A DNA stretch of 64,000 bases. It comes from Pictodentalium vernedei (lineage: Eukaryota; Mollusca; Scaphopoda; Dentaliida; Dentaliidae). Position 1 is the first letter of the stretch, and each line of letters starts with the position of its first letter. The notes under the pieces are model-generated. The model worked only from the letters and a program-made list of their open reading frames with translations, was not told where the DNA came from and made no database searches. The position numbers and the translations under genes were made by a program. Where the stretch lies: assembly GCA_031216915.1 (NCBI GenBank), contig CM062293.1, positions 149,304,285 through 149,368,284 on the forward strand. Reading direction: 5' to 3'. Of the stretch, positions 20,578-31,204 are shown piece by piece.

Positions 20578-20889
20578 GAAACACGGCGGCTCTATGGTTA
20601 CGGCATTGAACTTCAAACCGAAAGGTTCACGGTTCAATCCCCGCCAGGAGAAGCTGCGGGGCATCCATGGGCAAGGCACTTAATCCCAAGTGGACGCACG
20701 GTGGCGGCATTTGCTACAGCGTACTGCACGTCGATGGTCCACTCGCCTTCAATGAATGCTAATCCTGCTTGTGCGGGGTTGGTACGCTGAGGAGTCTGAC
20801 ATTACACGCCGCTGCTCAGTGGCTCTCTCCGGCCATTTCGGCTTCCTCCACAGGAAGTGACCCTGGTTGTCGAGAGTGTCGTTAAACTC

Positions 20890-20944
<55 letters not shown>

Positions 20945-20945
20945 G
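20578..20945 (+). mobile_element. SINE-1, tRNA head, full length
   Basis: Head GGCGGCTCTATGGTTACGGC, ACTTCAAACCGAAAGGTTCA, CGGTTCAATCCCCGCC. Body GGGCAAGGCACTTAATCCCA and GTACTGCACGTCGATGGTCC. Tail GTCGTTAAACTCTAAATAAA with (AAAT)n to 20945. Confidence 0.9.
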
Positions 20946-20978
20946 CGCGGCCATAAAATTTTCAGTAGACACTGGCGA

Positions 20979-22390
20979 CAGTAGTATATCATGTACCCGG
21001 ATGTACCCTATCGGGGGAACCACGGAAGTGACGTCATGTCACGTGATCCCGAGGTGCCACGGAATCCCATTTCACGGAGTCGGATATAGGAATCCCAATT
21101 AATTATAGAATCCGTTTTCGAGAATCCCTTTTTGGAAAACGTGTGTGGCTATAGAATCCCCTTTTTTCTTAAATGAGACGAAGAGTAATATGTAGAGTCA
21201 CTTGATCGGGCAATTGCTCTTTAGTTCATTTGTTCAATGGGATTCGAGTCATTCGAGCAGTATGTGGAGTCACTCGATCGAGCAATTGCTCTACAGCTCA
21301 TTTGCTCGATGAGTTTCGAGTCGTTCGAGCAATTTCTCATGGAGCAATTACTCTCTTGGCTCTTTAGCTTATTAGGGAAAATCATCAACCCTGTTTCTAG
21401 GTATCCCACTTATGGAATCCCTTTTTGAAAAAGACGTCTGGCCTACGACACCCTTTTTTTCTGAAATGAGTCAAAGATTCGCACGTGGAGTCACTCGATC
21501 GAGCAATGCATATTCCAGTTACAACTCGATGGATCCCTGGCCTTATGGGCCACATAGGCCCTCATAATACACAAGCGAGATAACTGCATACAGGTTATGG
21601 AAAATCAAGCACTGGTGATTTTAAGACTTGGACGAGGGAACCAGATATAGTTTGGACTAGATGAACTTCTAGGGTTAGAGTAGCATCTGTAATAGGCAGA
21701 AGAGAATGGAATTCTGGGAAAATCTGAACCAGTACTCCAGTGTAGTAGAACATACCCCAGAGATCGCTCTGTTTTATAGCATTGCGTGTTATTCTTATAT
21801 GCTCAAAATGAGGGTTCGCCAGTCCATTTTGGTGGTTTGGAATAGATTTTGGTGGTTTGTAGGGATTGTCAGGTTGTTTGTGGTAATTAGATTTACTCCT
21901 ATTTGATCGAACTTACCACCGGGGCCCTCTCGGCATTATAGCACTACGTGCTACTATTATATGCCCGGGGGGGGGGGGGGGGGAGGGGGGGGGGGTGCTT
22001 CGCTAAGTCCGTTTCGGTAGTTTTGGATGGATTTTAGTGATTTGGAGGGAGTGTCGGGTTGTTTGTGGTAATCGGATTTACTCCTATTCAATCGAACATA
22101 CCCACGCTCCTCCAGAACATATCCCCGTTTTATTGTAGGCCTTTGGGTAACATAGCAATCACATGCTACCATAGAAACCAAGATGGCGGTCTCCAGGAAA
22201 CAAAATGGACGACGGAAACACGTATCACCATAATAACACGCGCTGCGCGTGCGCACCAACACCACATATCACTATGGTTAAGACCTCACAACATGGCAGC
22301 TCACGCGGGTTACCATGACAACCCAACATGTGACATGACGTCACTTCCGGGTCCCATGCGAGGCACTTCTGGATACATGATATACTACTG
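20979..22390. mobile_element. Element K, ORF-less copy with both TIRs and 4-bp duplication
   Basis: The left TIR at 20979 reads CAGTAGTATATCATGTA and includes GGAAGTGACGTCATGTCACG. The right TIR is its complement ending TACATGATATACTACTG at 22390 with TGACATGACGTCACTTCC. Both sides are flanked by GCGA (20975-20978, 22391-22394), a probable 4-bp target duplication. The interior keeps the CTCGA repeats (21060-21520) and a block resembling the K ORF upstream region (GAGATAACTGCATACAGG). The ORF is deleted. A poly-G tract lies at 21967-21995. An internal duplication pairs 21836-21912 with 22030-22100. Confidence 0.75.
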
Positions 22391-22464
22391 GCGACTGCAA
22401 AGCTTCTTCAAGTGGCGTTTCAAGTTCTGTAAAAAATTCCATTGCCTAGACTCCACCACCCCTC

Positions 22465-22765
22465 CCAGGGCAACCGCGTTGTGTCCTTGGACAAGACACT
22501 TAACCCCGATTGCCCAAGTGGGGGCACGGTGGCATTTTGTACTAAGGCGTACTGCACGTAGATGGTGCACTTGTCTTCAACCAATGCTAACCCTGCTTGT
22601 GTGGAGTTAGTACGTTGGGGAGCCTGACAATTGCTCGCCGTTGCTCGGTGGTTGTCTCCGTGTACTTCGACTCTCCCTCGTGAAACTGTCCGACACGAGG
22701 TGACCATTGCTGTCGAAAGTGTCGTTAAATCCCAATAAATAAATAAATAAATAAATAAATAAACC
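22465..22765 (+). mobile_element. SINE-1 copy, head missing
   Basis: It starts inside the body at CGTTGTGTCCTTGGACAAGA, continues through ACGTAGATGGTGCACTTGTC and GTGTCGTTAAATCCCAATAA, and ends in (AAAT)n. Confidence 0.88.
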
Positions 22766-23725
22766 TCCTTTGTGAAATCTGACAATATTTGTAAGAAGCT
22801 GTAAACTCAACAACTTGAATAACGGAAAGATTCGATTTGATAAATTTGAAGTTTGCTGGTCCCTGAATTAAAACACAAAACATTTCATCAAGTACTGTGC
22901 TTTTGAACTGAATGAATCTTATTGATAGAGTTGTAAAATTTCAAAATCATACTAAGTGTCTCCTCTTAACCAGTAACCGTCCAAGTAAATTGAAAACGGA
23001 AGTTTAGGTATATACTGGAACCCCATTCCCTCGAAATGGAACGACTCAATAGTCCGTCGCTCTTACAAGTAGGAGCGTGCAATGTTACGAATAGATTCGA
23101 AATCATCCCGTTTATTCGATTCGATTAGATTTCATTTGCACTAATACGAAAATTTCGAATCGTCGAGACATTTTAAAATCCTACCAAGTGTGTCCTCTTA
23201 AACTCTTCTTCTATCACCAGGTCTCCTGTACAGGACCCCTCCCCCATCCCACCCCTCCTATATAGGAGACCTGATGATAGAAGTGGTAGCCACGGAGGTT
23301 CAGCTTCCAAAACTACCTCATAACATCCTGGAATTTTGGTTAATGTTTGCTTGTCTCTAACGTAAAGCAGAATACATTTCGTTAACTACTGTGCTTTTGG
23401 ACTGAATAAATCTCATTGATAGAGTTGCAAAAATCTGACACAAAGGACAGATTACATTGATTGATGACGAATTATTTTTTTCCGACAAGAGAAAGGGAAA
23501 ATGACAAATTACCACAAGTATGGTAAATCGGGTATGAATGATAAAACATCTCATCCATCTATTGGAGGTGCCAGTAAATTAATATATATATTCCGCTCTG
23601 GGGTAATTAGTCCATTGTCCTACAGGAGCGGTAAAATTGTCAAAGATGAATATTAGTTTAGGTGTAATGAACAATTATACATAGATATCACAGGAAACTG
23701 ACGTGGTTGAGCTCTTTCAATCTCA
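22766..23725. repeat. Diverged dispersed duplication and a foldback
   Basis: 22870-22985 and 23360-23440 share ACTGTGCTTTTG(A/G)ACTGAAT and T(T/C)ATTGATAGAGTTG. AGTGTCTCCTCTTAA at 22955 recurs near 23188. A foldback lies at 23208-23290 (CTTCTATCACCAGGTCTCCT ... AGGAGACCTGATGATAGAAG). Confidence 0.6.
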
Positions 23726-24092
23726 TTTATTTATTTATTGGGGTTTAACGACAATTCTGACAGCCAGGGCCACCTCATGTCGGACAGTTTTGCGGGTGGA
23801 GGAAGTCGGAGTACCCGAAGAAAAACACCGGGCAACGACGAGCCACTGCCAGACTCCCCAACATACTAACTCCGCGCAAGCAGGGTTAGCATTGGTTGAA
23901 GACAAGTGCGCCATCGACGTGCAGCACATCCTAGTACACAGCGCCACCGTGGCGCCACCGTGACCCCACCGTGGGCAATCGGGATTAAGTGCCTTGCCCA
24001 AGGATACAACGCAGTACCACAGGCGGGGATCGAATCGTTACCTTGCGATTTGAAGTTTATTGCTGTAACCACTAAGCTACCGCACTCCCGGC
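23726..24092 (-). mobile_element. SINE-1, tRNA head
   Basis: Minus-strand head GTGCGGTAGCTTAGTGGTTA with a B box in GGTAACGATTCGATCCCCGC. The body carries GGGCAAGGCACTTAATCCCG. The tail GTTAAACCCCAATAAATAAA lies at 23726. GGCGCCACCGT is duplicated near 23950. Confidence 0.9.
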
Positions 24093-24371
24093 TTTAACTT
24101 CCATAACCATAACCAGAGACGAGGCTACAGGATCTTAGTTGCGGGTGGGGGAGGGGGCTGGCGTGGGGATAGTGTCCCCTCTGAATTTCCAACTGTAGCC
24201 CTTCTCCCAACTTTTGAGAAAACCATTTTCAATCCCCTCACCACCCTTGGGGAGAATTTCCCAACTGCTACTTGTGAATTTTAAACTGCTGAAGAAATTC
24301 GAATGGAACCTGTCCCCCTGTCTTCAAGATCTCTGACTCTGGCCTTTGGATTCCAGAGTGAGAAATCGTCT

Positions 24372-24448
24372 CTTGAGTACAACAAGGTGCCATCGCCGTG
24401 TTGCACCCAAGGGGTGCAACACGGCGATGGCACCTTGTTGTACTCAAG
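24372..24448. repeat. Perfect 37-bp hairpin with 3-nt loop
   Basis: The arm CTTGAGTACAACAAGGTGCC, ATCGCCGTGTTGCACCC (24372-24408) and its exact complement (24412-24448) are separated only by AAG. No second copy is visible in the window. Confidence 0.95.
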
Positions 24449-24529
24449 TTGGCAAGGTGGTGGTGGGGGGGGGGGGGGGGGCACCCGCCTGTGGTACTGC
24501 GTTGTATCCTTGGGCAAGACTTTAGGAAG

Positions 24530-24972
24530 TCACGTTTATTTATTAATTTATTTATTGGAGCTTAACGACACTTTCGACAGCAATGGTCACCTCGTTTCGG
24601 ACAGTTTCACGAGGGAAAGTCGAAGTACATGGAGAGAACCATCAATCACCATCGAATAGACCCCAAGGTCACCTCGTGTCGGACAGTTTTACGGGTAGAG
24701 GAAGCTGGAGTACCCGGAGAGAACCACTGAGCAGCGACGAGTAATGTCAGACTCATCCACGTACCAGCCCACACAAGTAGGTTTAGCATTGGTTGAAGAC
24801 AAGTGCACCATCGACGTGCAGTACGACTTAGTATACAGCGCCACCGTGCCCCCACGTGTGCAATCGAGAATAAGAGCCTTGATCAAGGACTCAACGCAGT
24901 TGCCTCTGGTAGGGATCGAACCGTGGACCTTTTGGTTTGAAGTCCAATGCCATAACTGAGCCACCGCGCACC
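24530..24972 (-). mobile_element. SINE-1, tRNA head, internal partial duplication
   Basis: The tail is at 24530. CACCTCGTTTCGGACAGTTT (24590) and CACCTCGTGTCGGACAGTTT (24669) mark a duplicated 3' part. The junction CACCATCGAATAGACCCCAA also occurs (complement) at 60085-60105. Head complement GGGATCGAACCGTGGACC, GGTTTGAAGTCCAATGCCAT ends at 24972. Confidence 0.85.
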
Positions 24973-25407
24973 AAGGGAAAGTCACATTAAATGTGATTAA
25001 AAAATACAAAATGTCTGTCAGAAACGGCAATAGACACAGATAAAATGCCATGAAATATACTACCATAGGGCATGGGATTTCCATAACATTTCTAACTATT
25101 GAAGATTTGGCTGGGATTAAGGAAGGAAGACACCGCACATACCCCCTCGCCTGCCGCCAGGTCCCCTACCCATAACAACCAAAGTGGTACTGGCGAGCAA
25201 AGTTTGCCTTTCACCTGACACAAATTACAGGTAAAAAAACCACAATATCTTACGCAAAAGGCCTGAAAGGATAATCTCTTAGTCCAAATTATACCTTATG
25301 ATAAATGATTTGAACACGCTCTTTGGGCTGAATCCTACATTTCAGAAAGAAAATTAATTGGAATAAAAAATCGAATGACTGGACGAATATGGAATTGTGA
25401 GAGACCA
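24973..25407. other. Unassigned sequence
   Basis: No supported feature. Confidence 0.4.
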
Positions 25408-25750
25408 GCGCACTGATCTACTCGGCCACCACTCAAGAGTGGTGGCCGAGTGGATAAGCGCACCGGTCTTTCATGCCCTCGATCGAAGGAAGTTCTCGAA
25501 CTGTCCTTAACTCTCTGTCAGCATTAACTGGGAGGGGGGGGGGGGGTGATGCTGTCACAGCGTACCGTCCTATCGGGAGGGGACATAAAATGGCTGTCCT
25601 CTGTGCGAAGAGACACACTCCGTGGCGATTAAAGATCCCATCGCAGTATTCGAGAAGAGCGAAGCAACGAAGTTGCCGCTATGAAATCTCATCCCACACA
25701 CCTGTGCCATTGAGCCAGGGGAGGGGGGGGGGGGCGTTAATAGAAGTTGT
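25408..25750 (+). mobile_element. SINE-2, tRNA-Ser/Leu-like head with inverted head copy
   Basis: TGGTGGCCGAGTGGATAAGC (A box TGGCCGAGTGG) with TCGATCGAAGGAAGTTCTCG as B-box-like sequence. It is followed by an unrelated body containing ACACTCCGTGGCGATTAAAG, ATCCCATCGCAGTATTCGAG. It is preceded by an inverted copy of the head start (GCGCACTGATCTACTCGGCC), making a palindrome at 25408-25470. Two poly-G tracts lie inside (25533-25546, 25720-25735). Confidence 0.6.
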
Positions 25751-25918
25751 GTAACTTGCTCGCCAATCTTTCTAAAACAAATAAGCATAAAACAATATGG
25801 ATTTCTTGTAAACTGAAGAGTTAGAACCCACGAAATGATTCCACAAATAAGCTGATCACTTCTCCCCTACAAAGGTAAAGTGCATTTCAACAAGTGTGGC
25901 TATACATGACTACAAAAA

Positions 25919-26060
25919 CATGTACACGCTAAAAACTAAAGTGTTAAAAATAGCAGTCGAAGTGCTATATTTAACACTTACTAAGTGCTGAACTAGCACT
26001 TTGTTCAAGTGTAGATATCCCAGAACTTGACAGGTGTTACAATAATACCACTTGACAAGT
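25919..26060. repeat. Partial foldback with TACACGCTAAAA end
   Basis: It begins TACACGCTAAAAACTAAAGT and contains complementary AGTGTTAAAAATAGCA / GTGCTATATTTAACACTT. The terminus resembles that of the foldback at 36067-36213. No right end found. Confidence 0.45.
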
Positions 26061-26406
26061 GTAATGTCGCGAGAACCACCAATGCTAGACACATGGGAAG
26101 TGCCATCCATTCAAGTTTCAGATGTCTGACGATTGTAATGTCTCAGTGCTTAAAGCATTGTAAAGCGTTTGAAAAGCGAACCCGAGAAATATTTCAGATA
26201 GATAGTTTAATGACAATAACGTTCACATAAGACAGATGCCAGTATAAGTAATAACAATAAACAATAAACAATATAAAGATTACCATACATTTCAGTATAT
26301 ATTAGTATATAATTAACACTGATTTAGTGAATCATTTCTTTTTCGAAGAATTGATCTAACCATGTTGTAGATGACGTTGCATGTATCACTTCTCTTGCTA
26401 CTCATT
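26061..26406. other. Unassigned AT-rich sequence
   Basis: No supported feature. Confidence 0.4.
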
Positions 26407-27612
26407 ATATACTCTCCCAAAAAAGAAAGTGTGCATGCTAAAAAATAACACTAAAAAAAGATATATATCATTTCCATTCATGGAAATTTTATTCAATCAC
26501 AGATGAATCAATTTGTGATCAACACGAGAAATTTCATTACGCTACGACGAATACTCTTGGTGCCATGGAGAGTCAAAGACACTAAGGGTCAAACACAAAA
26601 GTCACACACTCAATATCTGGTATGACCTCCGTCTGCATCGACTACTGCTGTGCATCTTCGCCTCATGGAAGCGAACAAGTTAGCATGGAAGTGTTGTGGG
26701 ATGTTGTTCCATATTCTGATAAGCTGTCTTTGGAGTTCCACAAGCGTTGACGGTGCATGGGGAAGCCGGCGTAGCTGACGTTTCATTTCGTCCCATACGT
26801 GCCCAATGGGTGAGATATCGGGCGAATGTGCGGGCCAGGGAAGAACATCCACTTGTTGTTGCTGCAGATACTGTTGAAAAACACGAGCTGCGTGGGGTCG
26901 GGCGTTGTCCTGCTGTAGAATGACGCCGGGGCCGTGACGTAACGTCAAAATCGGACGAATTGCAGGTCTTCGAGGAGGTAAGCCGTATTCTCTCCGCCGG
27001 TTGATTACTGTTTGAGGATGTATCCGTCTCAGGTTAGGGATGTTCCTGGCTGTCGTCGTTGCCGTCTGTTGCCGGTTCCGGAGATGGACGACCCGGATAT
27101 ACCGATCTTGTGCAGGGGTGGTAACTCGGGGTTTCCCGGAGCGGGGTCGGTCTCGAACGTCATCATGTTGTGCATGTCGATGGACTAGCCTGTCTACAGT
27201 GTTACGGTGGCAGTTCAAATGCTGGGCAACCTCTCTGTGTGTTCTGCCAGCTCTAATCATACCCAGGGCAAGGAGACGTTGATTCATTGTCAGTCTTGGC
27301 ATGCTAATGTGGAGTCGTTTTAGCAGCAGCGCAAGTTTGAATGTGAACGATAGGAAGGCCTTACTTTAGTGTTTAAATACCCAAGGATTCACACTGCTGC
27401 ATGAATTTTCAGACTCTCCACATGCAAAACATGCCTTTTCACAAACGTGCAGCACGTCATTTAACGTTAATGCAATTTTAACGGGGAAAGCTGTTTTTGC
27501 GTTCAATATAACTTATTCATGAACAGGTTAACACTCTTTACACCTACGAAATTATTTTTTTGGAGTTTGATCAATTTCTGCAATGCACACTTTCTTTTTT
27601 GGGCGAGTATAC
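26407..27612 (-). mobile_element. Tc1/mariner element, internally deleted
   Basis: TIRs ATACTCTCCCAAAAAAGAAA (from 26409) and, in complement, ATACTCGCCCAAAAAAGAAA (to about 27610) share AGTGTGCAT beyond that. TA dinucleotides abut both ends, as expected for this superfamily. The only long frame inside is a shortened transposase. Size about 1.2 kb against about 1.5 kb usual for an intact element. Confidence 0.85.
26610..27302 (-). pseudogene. Tc1-like transposase lacking the first catalytic Asp region
   Basis: The frame is open for 230 residues, against about 340 for Tc1 transposases. Residues 1-60 form the first helix-turn-helix (LTMNQRLLALGMIRAG, THREVAQHLNCHRNTVDRLV). They are followed by RPRSGKPRVTTP and a second DNA-binding domain. 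The catalytic part retains ILQQDNARPHAARVFQQYL (second Asp) and PWPAHSPDISPIGHVWDEMK (third acidic position), then the C-terminal MRRRCTAVVDADGGHTRY. The usual segment with the first Asp is missing between RPILTLRH and GPGVILQQDN, an in-frame deletion. It should bind DNA but not catalyse transposition. The C-terminus is closely related to the decayed copy at 61.5 kb. Confidence 0.88.
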
Positions 27613-27777
27613 ATATGAATTTTTGTTTGTCGCTCATGTTTGTAAAGTTTTGATTTAGTTTCTCAATTTTTGCGAAATATTGCTTTCTGTATTCAGTATA
27701 TATTGGACATCTCATGATGAAATGCTCTTCCTTTTCAATTTTTGAATTACATTTTTTGTGAATCTACACACAGGCGA

Positions 27778-28015
27778 TTAACCCTTCAAACTCTAGTGGT
27801 ATCTTCCATGCCAGTTCAATGGCAGCAACTAGTAGAGTCCATATTCATTATTTAGGGTAGACCACTCAATATTTTCAACGTGCAGCCTCGGGGCTGCACG
27901 TTGAATATATTGATTGGTCTACCCCACACATTTACTAAACAGCCATCCTATTTAACCACATTATGACATATCATGTTCCTTCCGGAAAAGCGACCGGTCG
28001 GTTTCAATGGGTTAA
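27778..28015. mobile_element. PalE: third TTAA-flanked palindrome type
   Basis: TTAA at 27778 and 28012. Termini are CCCTTCAAACTC and, in complement, CCCATTGAAACC. Central palindrome TAGACCACTCAATATTTTCA, ACGTGCAGCC / GGCTGCACGTTGAATATATT, GGTCTA. Confidence 0.7.
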
Positions 28016-28561
28016 CTATTTGAGTCTAGAATGGTTCCAGGTATAACAGCGTCGAATTTCTTACATAATTGGACTGGTGGCTTGAGAACTTGCTTCATTT
28101 TGGGATTCCAGACACTACCACCAATAAACATCCACTAAACAGCGCTCGACGACACTACGCATGCAAACACTGCGAATGCAACATTTGCGCCACCCTGAAC
28201 GAAATAATCGTAGGCATCCAATCAAATGCACTAAATACTCAAATACTGGTCAAACGTTCAAATTAATTGGGAAAAAATTTTGTAAAAAGCCAGCATCTGT
28301 ATTTTATGCTACTATACAGAAAAAATACCTATAATTTATGAAATGATGCGCATATCGATAGATACAACTATATATACCTCAATTTCCTTCGATTCGAAGA
28401 ATTGAGTAAATTACATGACAAACACGAAACAAATACAAACAATACAAGCAAACGAAAAAATATATATCTTGCACTCAGTACATTTTAGATTAAGAAGAAG
28501 AAAAAATTTCAATTTTTATATGAAATTCCCATACCCTTTGTGTTAAATTTACTGACAGCTT
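28016..28561. other. Unassigned AT-rich sequence
   Basis: No supported feature; the small frames lack recognisable content. Confidence 0.4.
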
Positions 28562-28813
28562 TTAACCCCTTACTTAATCTGAAAAGCAGACGACACTTGC
28601 AAAAATAATTCTTGAATAACTAATTTTTTTTCATTTTTTGTCTCAAAAACATAGGTTATGACCCCTCGTTGGAACGAGCTCGACGAGCTCGTTCCAACGA
28701 GGGGTCATAACCTATGTTTTTGAGACAAAAAATGAAAATATTTTGAAAATTAATTGGAGATTTTTGAGAATAGCGCTGGCCGGTTTTGGCCGTTACGTTG
28801 GGTAAAGGATTAA
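28562..28813. mobile_element. PalA MITE
   Basis: TTAA at 28562 and 28810. The core is perfect around GTTGGAACGAGCTCGACGAG. The right terminus is slightly mutated (GGGTAAAGGA). Confidence 0.92.
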
Positions 28814-29163
28814 ATCAAGCATCGTAATTATAGACGATTGGCTGATCCCGATATACTTTTGTTGAGGTCGTGATATAGATATAGTTGCTGAAAGTTATTG
28901 TAAAACTCAATGAAACAACAACATTGGCCTTCGCTAAATTAACTCTCTGCACACTGATGCCAAATTTCATCGAGCTTTTTTTCCAATAAAGCAAGTAGGA
29001 ATTCCTCCAATTTAGGCCTGTTCTGACAGAGCTGGGTCACAAAAGACTGAATCGGTTAAATTCCCATTTGCATTATTGGAAGGAATTGTACCTTTCTGTT
29101 TTGATATTTTGACATCAGTTTTGCAGAGTGCGGTGGCTCTGTGGTAGACGGTTGGACTTCTGT
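28814..29163 (-). repeat. Inverted duplicate of 16841-17192
   Basis: It starts exactly at the PalA TTAA and ends inside the SINE-1 tRNA-like head (GCGGTGGCTCTGTGGTAGAC, GGTTGGACTTCTGTG), where it is cut by a PalA half. Confidence 0.9.
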
Positions 29164-29280
29164 GCGAGCTCGTTCCAACGAGGGGTCATAACCTATGTTT
29201 TTGAGACAAAAAAATGAAAAAAATAATGAAAATGCATTGGCGATTTTTGAGAATAGCGATGGCGGTTTTAGCCGTTTAAA
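29164..29280. repeat. PalA right half, fused to a SINE head
   Basis: It begins at the palindrome centre (CGAGCTCGTTCCAACGAGGG) and runs through one arm to TTTTAGCCGTTTAA. The left half and left TTAA are absent. Confidence 0.85.
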
Positions 29281-30159
29281 AAATAAGGGGAGCTAACTTG
29301 ATTGGTTGCTTCAGAGCTTGCACCAGAAAATTGATTAATGGATATTGCATTATAAATCAGAAGCACAACAGGTCCACAGATGTCATTCTCAGATCGAAAT
29401 AAAAGATTGTAAAATTTGAAATAAGACTCGTGGGAAGACATAGAGATTTTCAAAAAGACACCAACAAACTAAGTGTTTACTTAGAAAACGAACAAACTCA
29501 CACAGGTGAAGAAAAAGGTCGACTGTCAAAAAATATCGGATACTATTTAATGGTTCACTGTAGGAAGCTAATAGAGAGGTTTCATATTCACAACAACGAA
29601 AAACAGTTCGAAGAAAGGTCGACGGAATAAGAAAAAACGTTTAAAGAATAACTTACGCAAGATATGCAATACTTTTGCACTGATTGTTTTGATTAAACAG
29701 TTTGTAATATTCGTGGAGATATCAAAAAGAATGTACCGATTATCCACATTCGGTGTGATTTATAAACGCCGTTCTACGTTTCTCTACAACTGAGGGCCTT
29801 TAAACTGGGATATTGCAAATTTCATCCACCAAAATATGTTTCCAGTGACACCTATAACATTTCTAGTGATGGGACATGATCATAAATTTTCCTCAGAAAC
29901 TAGAGATGCAACGTGTCATCGCGTGCCGCAGTGACATGCTGCAACGCATCGCATTTCTAACGGGAAATTTCACGTCCCAGGCACCAGTATTGAGGGCCTA
30001 TCCCCACCCAGCATGGAAAATTTTCGCTGTCTGAGAGACGAAGTCTCCACGATTCTAACGGGAAACTGACAATCAGTCCATTCCAATTTAGCGAAAATAA
30101 GCCAATTTCAAAAAATTTAATTGTTTCGAGGCCTGTATGGGTAGTCTGTTTTTTCTATA
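29281..30159. other. Unassigned sequence
   Basis: No recognised gene or repeat. The 66-codon plus-strand frame at 29430 is Lys/Glu-rich but matches nothing I know. Confidence 0.4.
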
Positions 30160-30511
30160 TTTATTTATTTATTTGTTGGGACTTAACGACACTTTCGACA
30201 GCCAGGGTCACCTCGTGTCGGACAATTTTTGGGGAAGGGGAAGTCGAAGTGCCCGGAGAGAGCCACCGAGTAGCGGTAAGCAACTGTCAGACTCCCCAAT
30301 GTACTAACTCCACACAAGCAGGGTTAGTATTCGTCGAAGACTAGTGCACCATCGACGTACAGTACGCCTCAGCACGCAGCGCCACCGTGGTACCCACATG
30401 GGCAATCGGGATTACGTGCCTTGCCCAAAGACACAACACAGTTACCCCCGTCGGGAATCAAACCGAGCACCTTTCGGCCCAATGCCGTGACCACCGAGCC
30501 ACCGCGCTCCC
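30160..30511 (-). mobile_element. SINE-1, tRNA head, full length
   Basis: Tail ATTTATTTGTTGGGACTTAA, body CACCTCGTGTCGGACAATTT to GGGCAATCGGGATTACGTGC. Head complement GGAATCAAACCGAGCACC, GACCACCGAGCCACCGCGCT. Confidence 0.9.
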
Positions 30512-30514
30512 TGC

Positions 30515-31058
30515 TGTGTTTAACGACGCTTTCAACTGACACGGTCATATCATGTCGGATAGCTTTACAGGTGGGGGAAGCTGGAATACCCAGCGAAGAG
30601 AAACACCGAACAAAGGCGAGTGACTGTCGATCTCTCTTACTTGCTAACCCGACACAAGCAATGTTAGCGTCGATTGAAGGCAAGTGTACCATCCTCGTGT
30701 CCGATGGAGGTAGCCAGGATCGAACCGTCGACCTTAACCCTTTACCTAACGTAATGGCCAAAACCGGCCAGCGCTATTCTAAAAAATCGCCAATTAATTT
30801 TCATTATTTTTTTCAATTTTTTGTCTCAAAAACATAGGTTATGACCCCTCGTTGGAACGAGCTCGTCGAGCTCGTTCCAACGAGGGGTCATAACCTATGT
30901 TTATGACCCCTCGTTGCTCAAAAACCTATGTTTTTGAGACAAAAAATGAAAAAAATTAGTTATTCAAGAATCCTTTTTGCAAGTGTCGTCTGCTTTTCAG
31001 GTTAGGTAAAGGGTTAAATCCAGTGTTTTAATCAATCAGCCACCGCGATCTCGAGCGG
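30515..31058 (-). mobile_element. SINE-1 split in its head by a PalA MITE
   Basis: The body runs from GTTTAACGACGCTTTCAACT to GGATCGAACCGTCGACC. PalA (30734-31017) then interrupts, and the head resumes with AATCCAGTG...CAGCCACCGCGATCTC. The A- and B-box parts are now separated by 280 bp. The central CTTGGGCAAG part of the body is missing. Confidence 0.8.
30734..31017. mobile_element. PalA MITE with internal filler
   Basis: TTAA at 30734 and 31014. About 32 bp at 30893-30925 repeat pieces of the arm (TTATGACCCCTCGTTG, CTCAAAAACCTATG) in scrambled order. Confidence 0.9.
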
Positions 31059-31204
31059 TTACTAGGTCATTCTTATCAGTGACCCCTGTGTTGGGTTAGT
31101 AGTTAATTCTTATCATTGGACCTTGGCGTTTGACAAGAGTAAATCTCCCCCCCCCCTCCCACCACACCCGCTCCCACACAAACACTATCATTACCAATCA
31201 CTGC

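Noticed and set aside
22059..22610. 183-codon plus-strand ORF
   Set aside because: It crosses the K terminal block, unrelated sequence and a SINE without any domain; chance opening across repeats.
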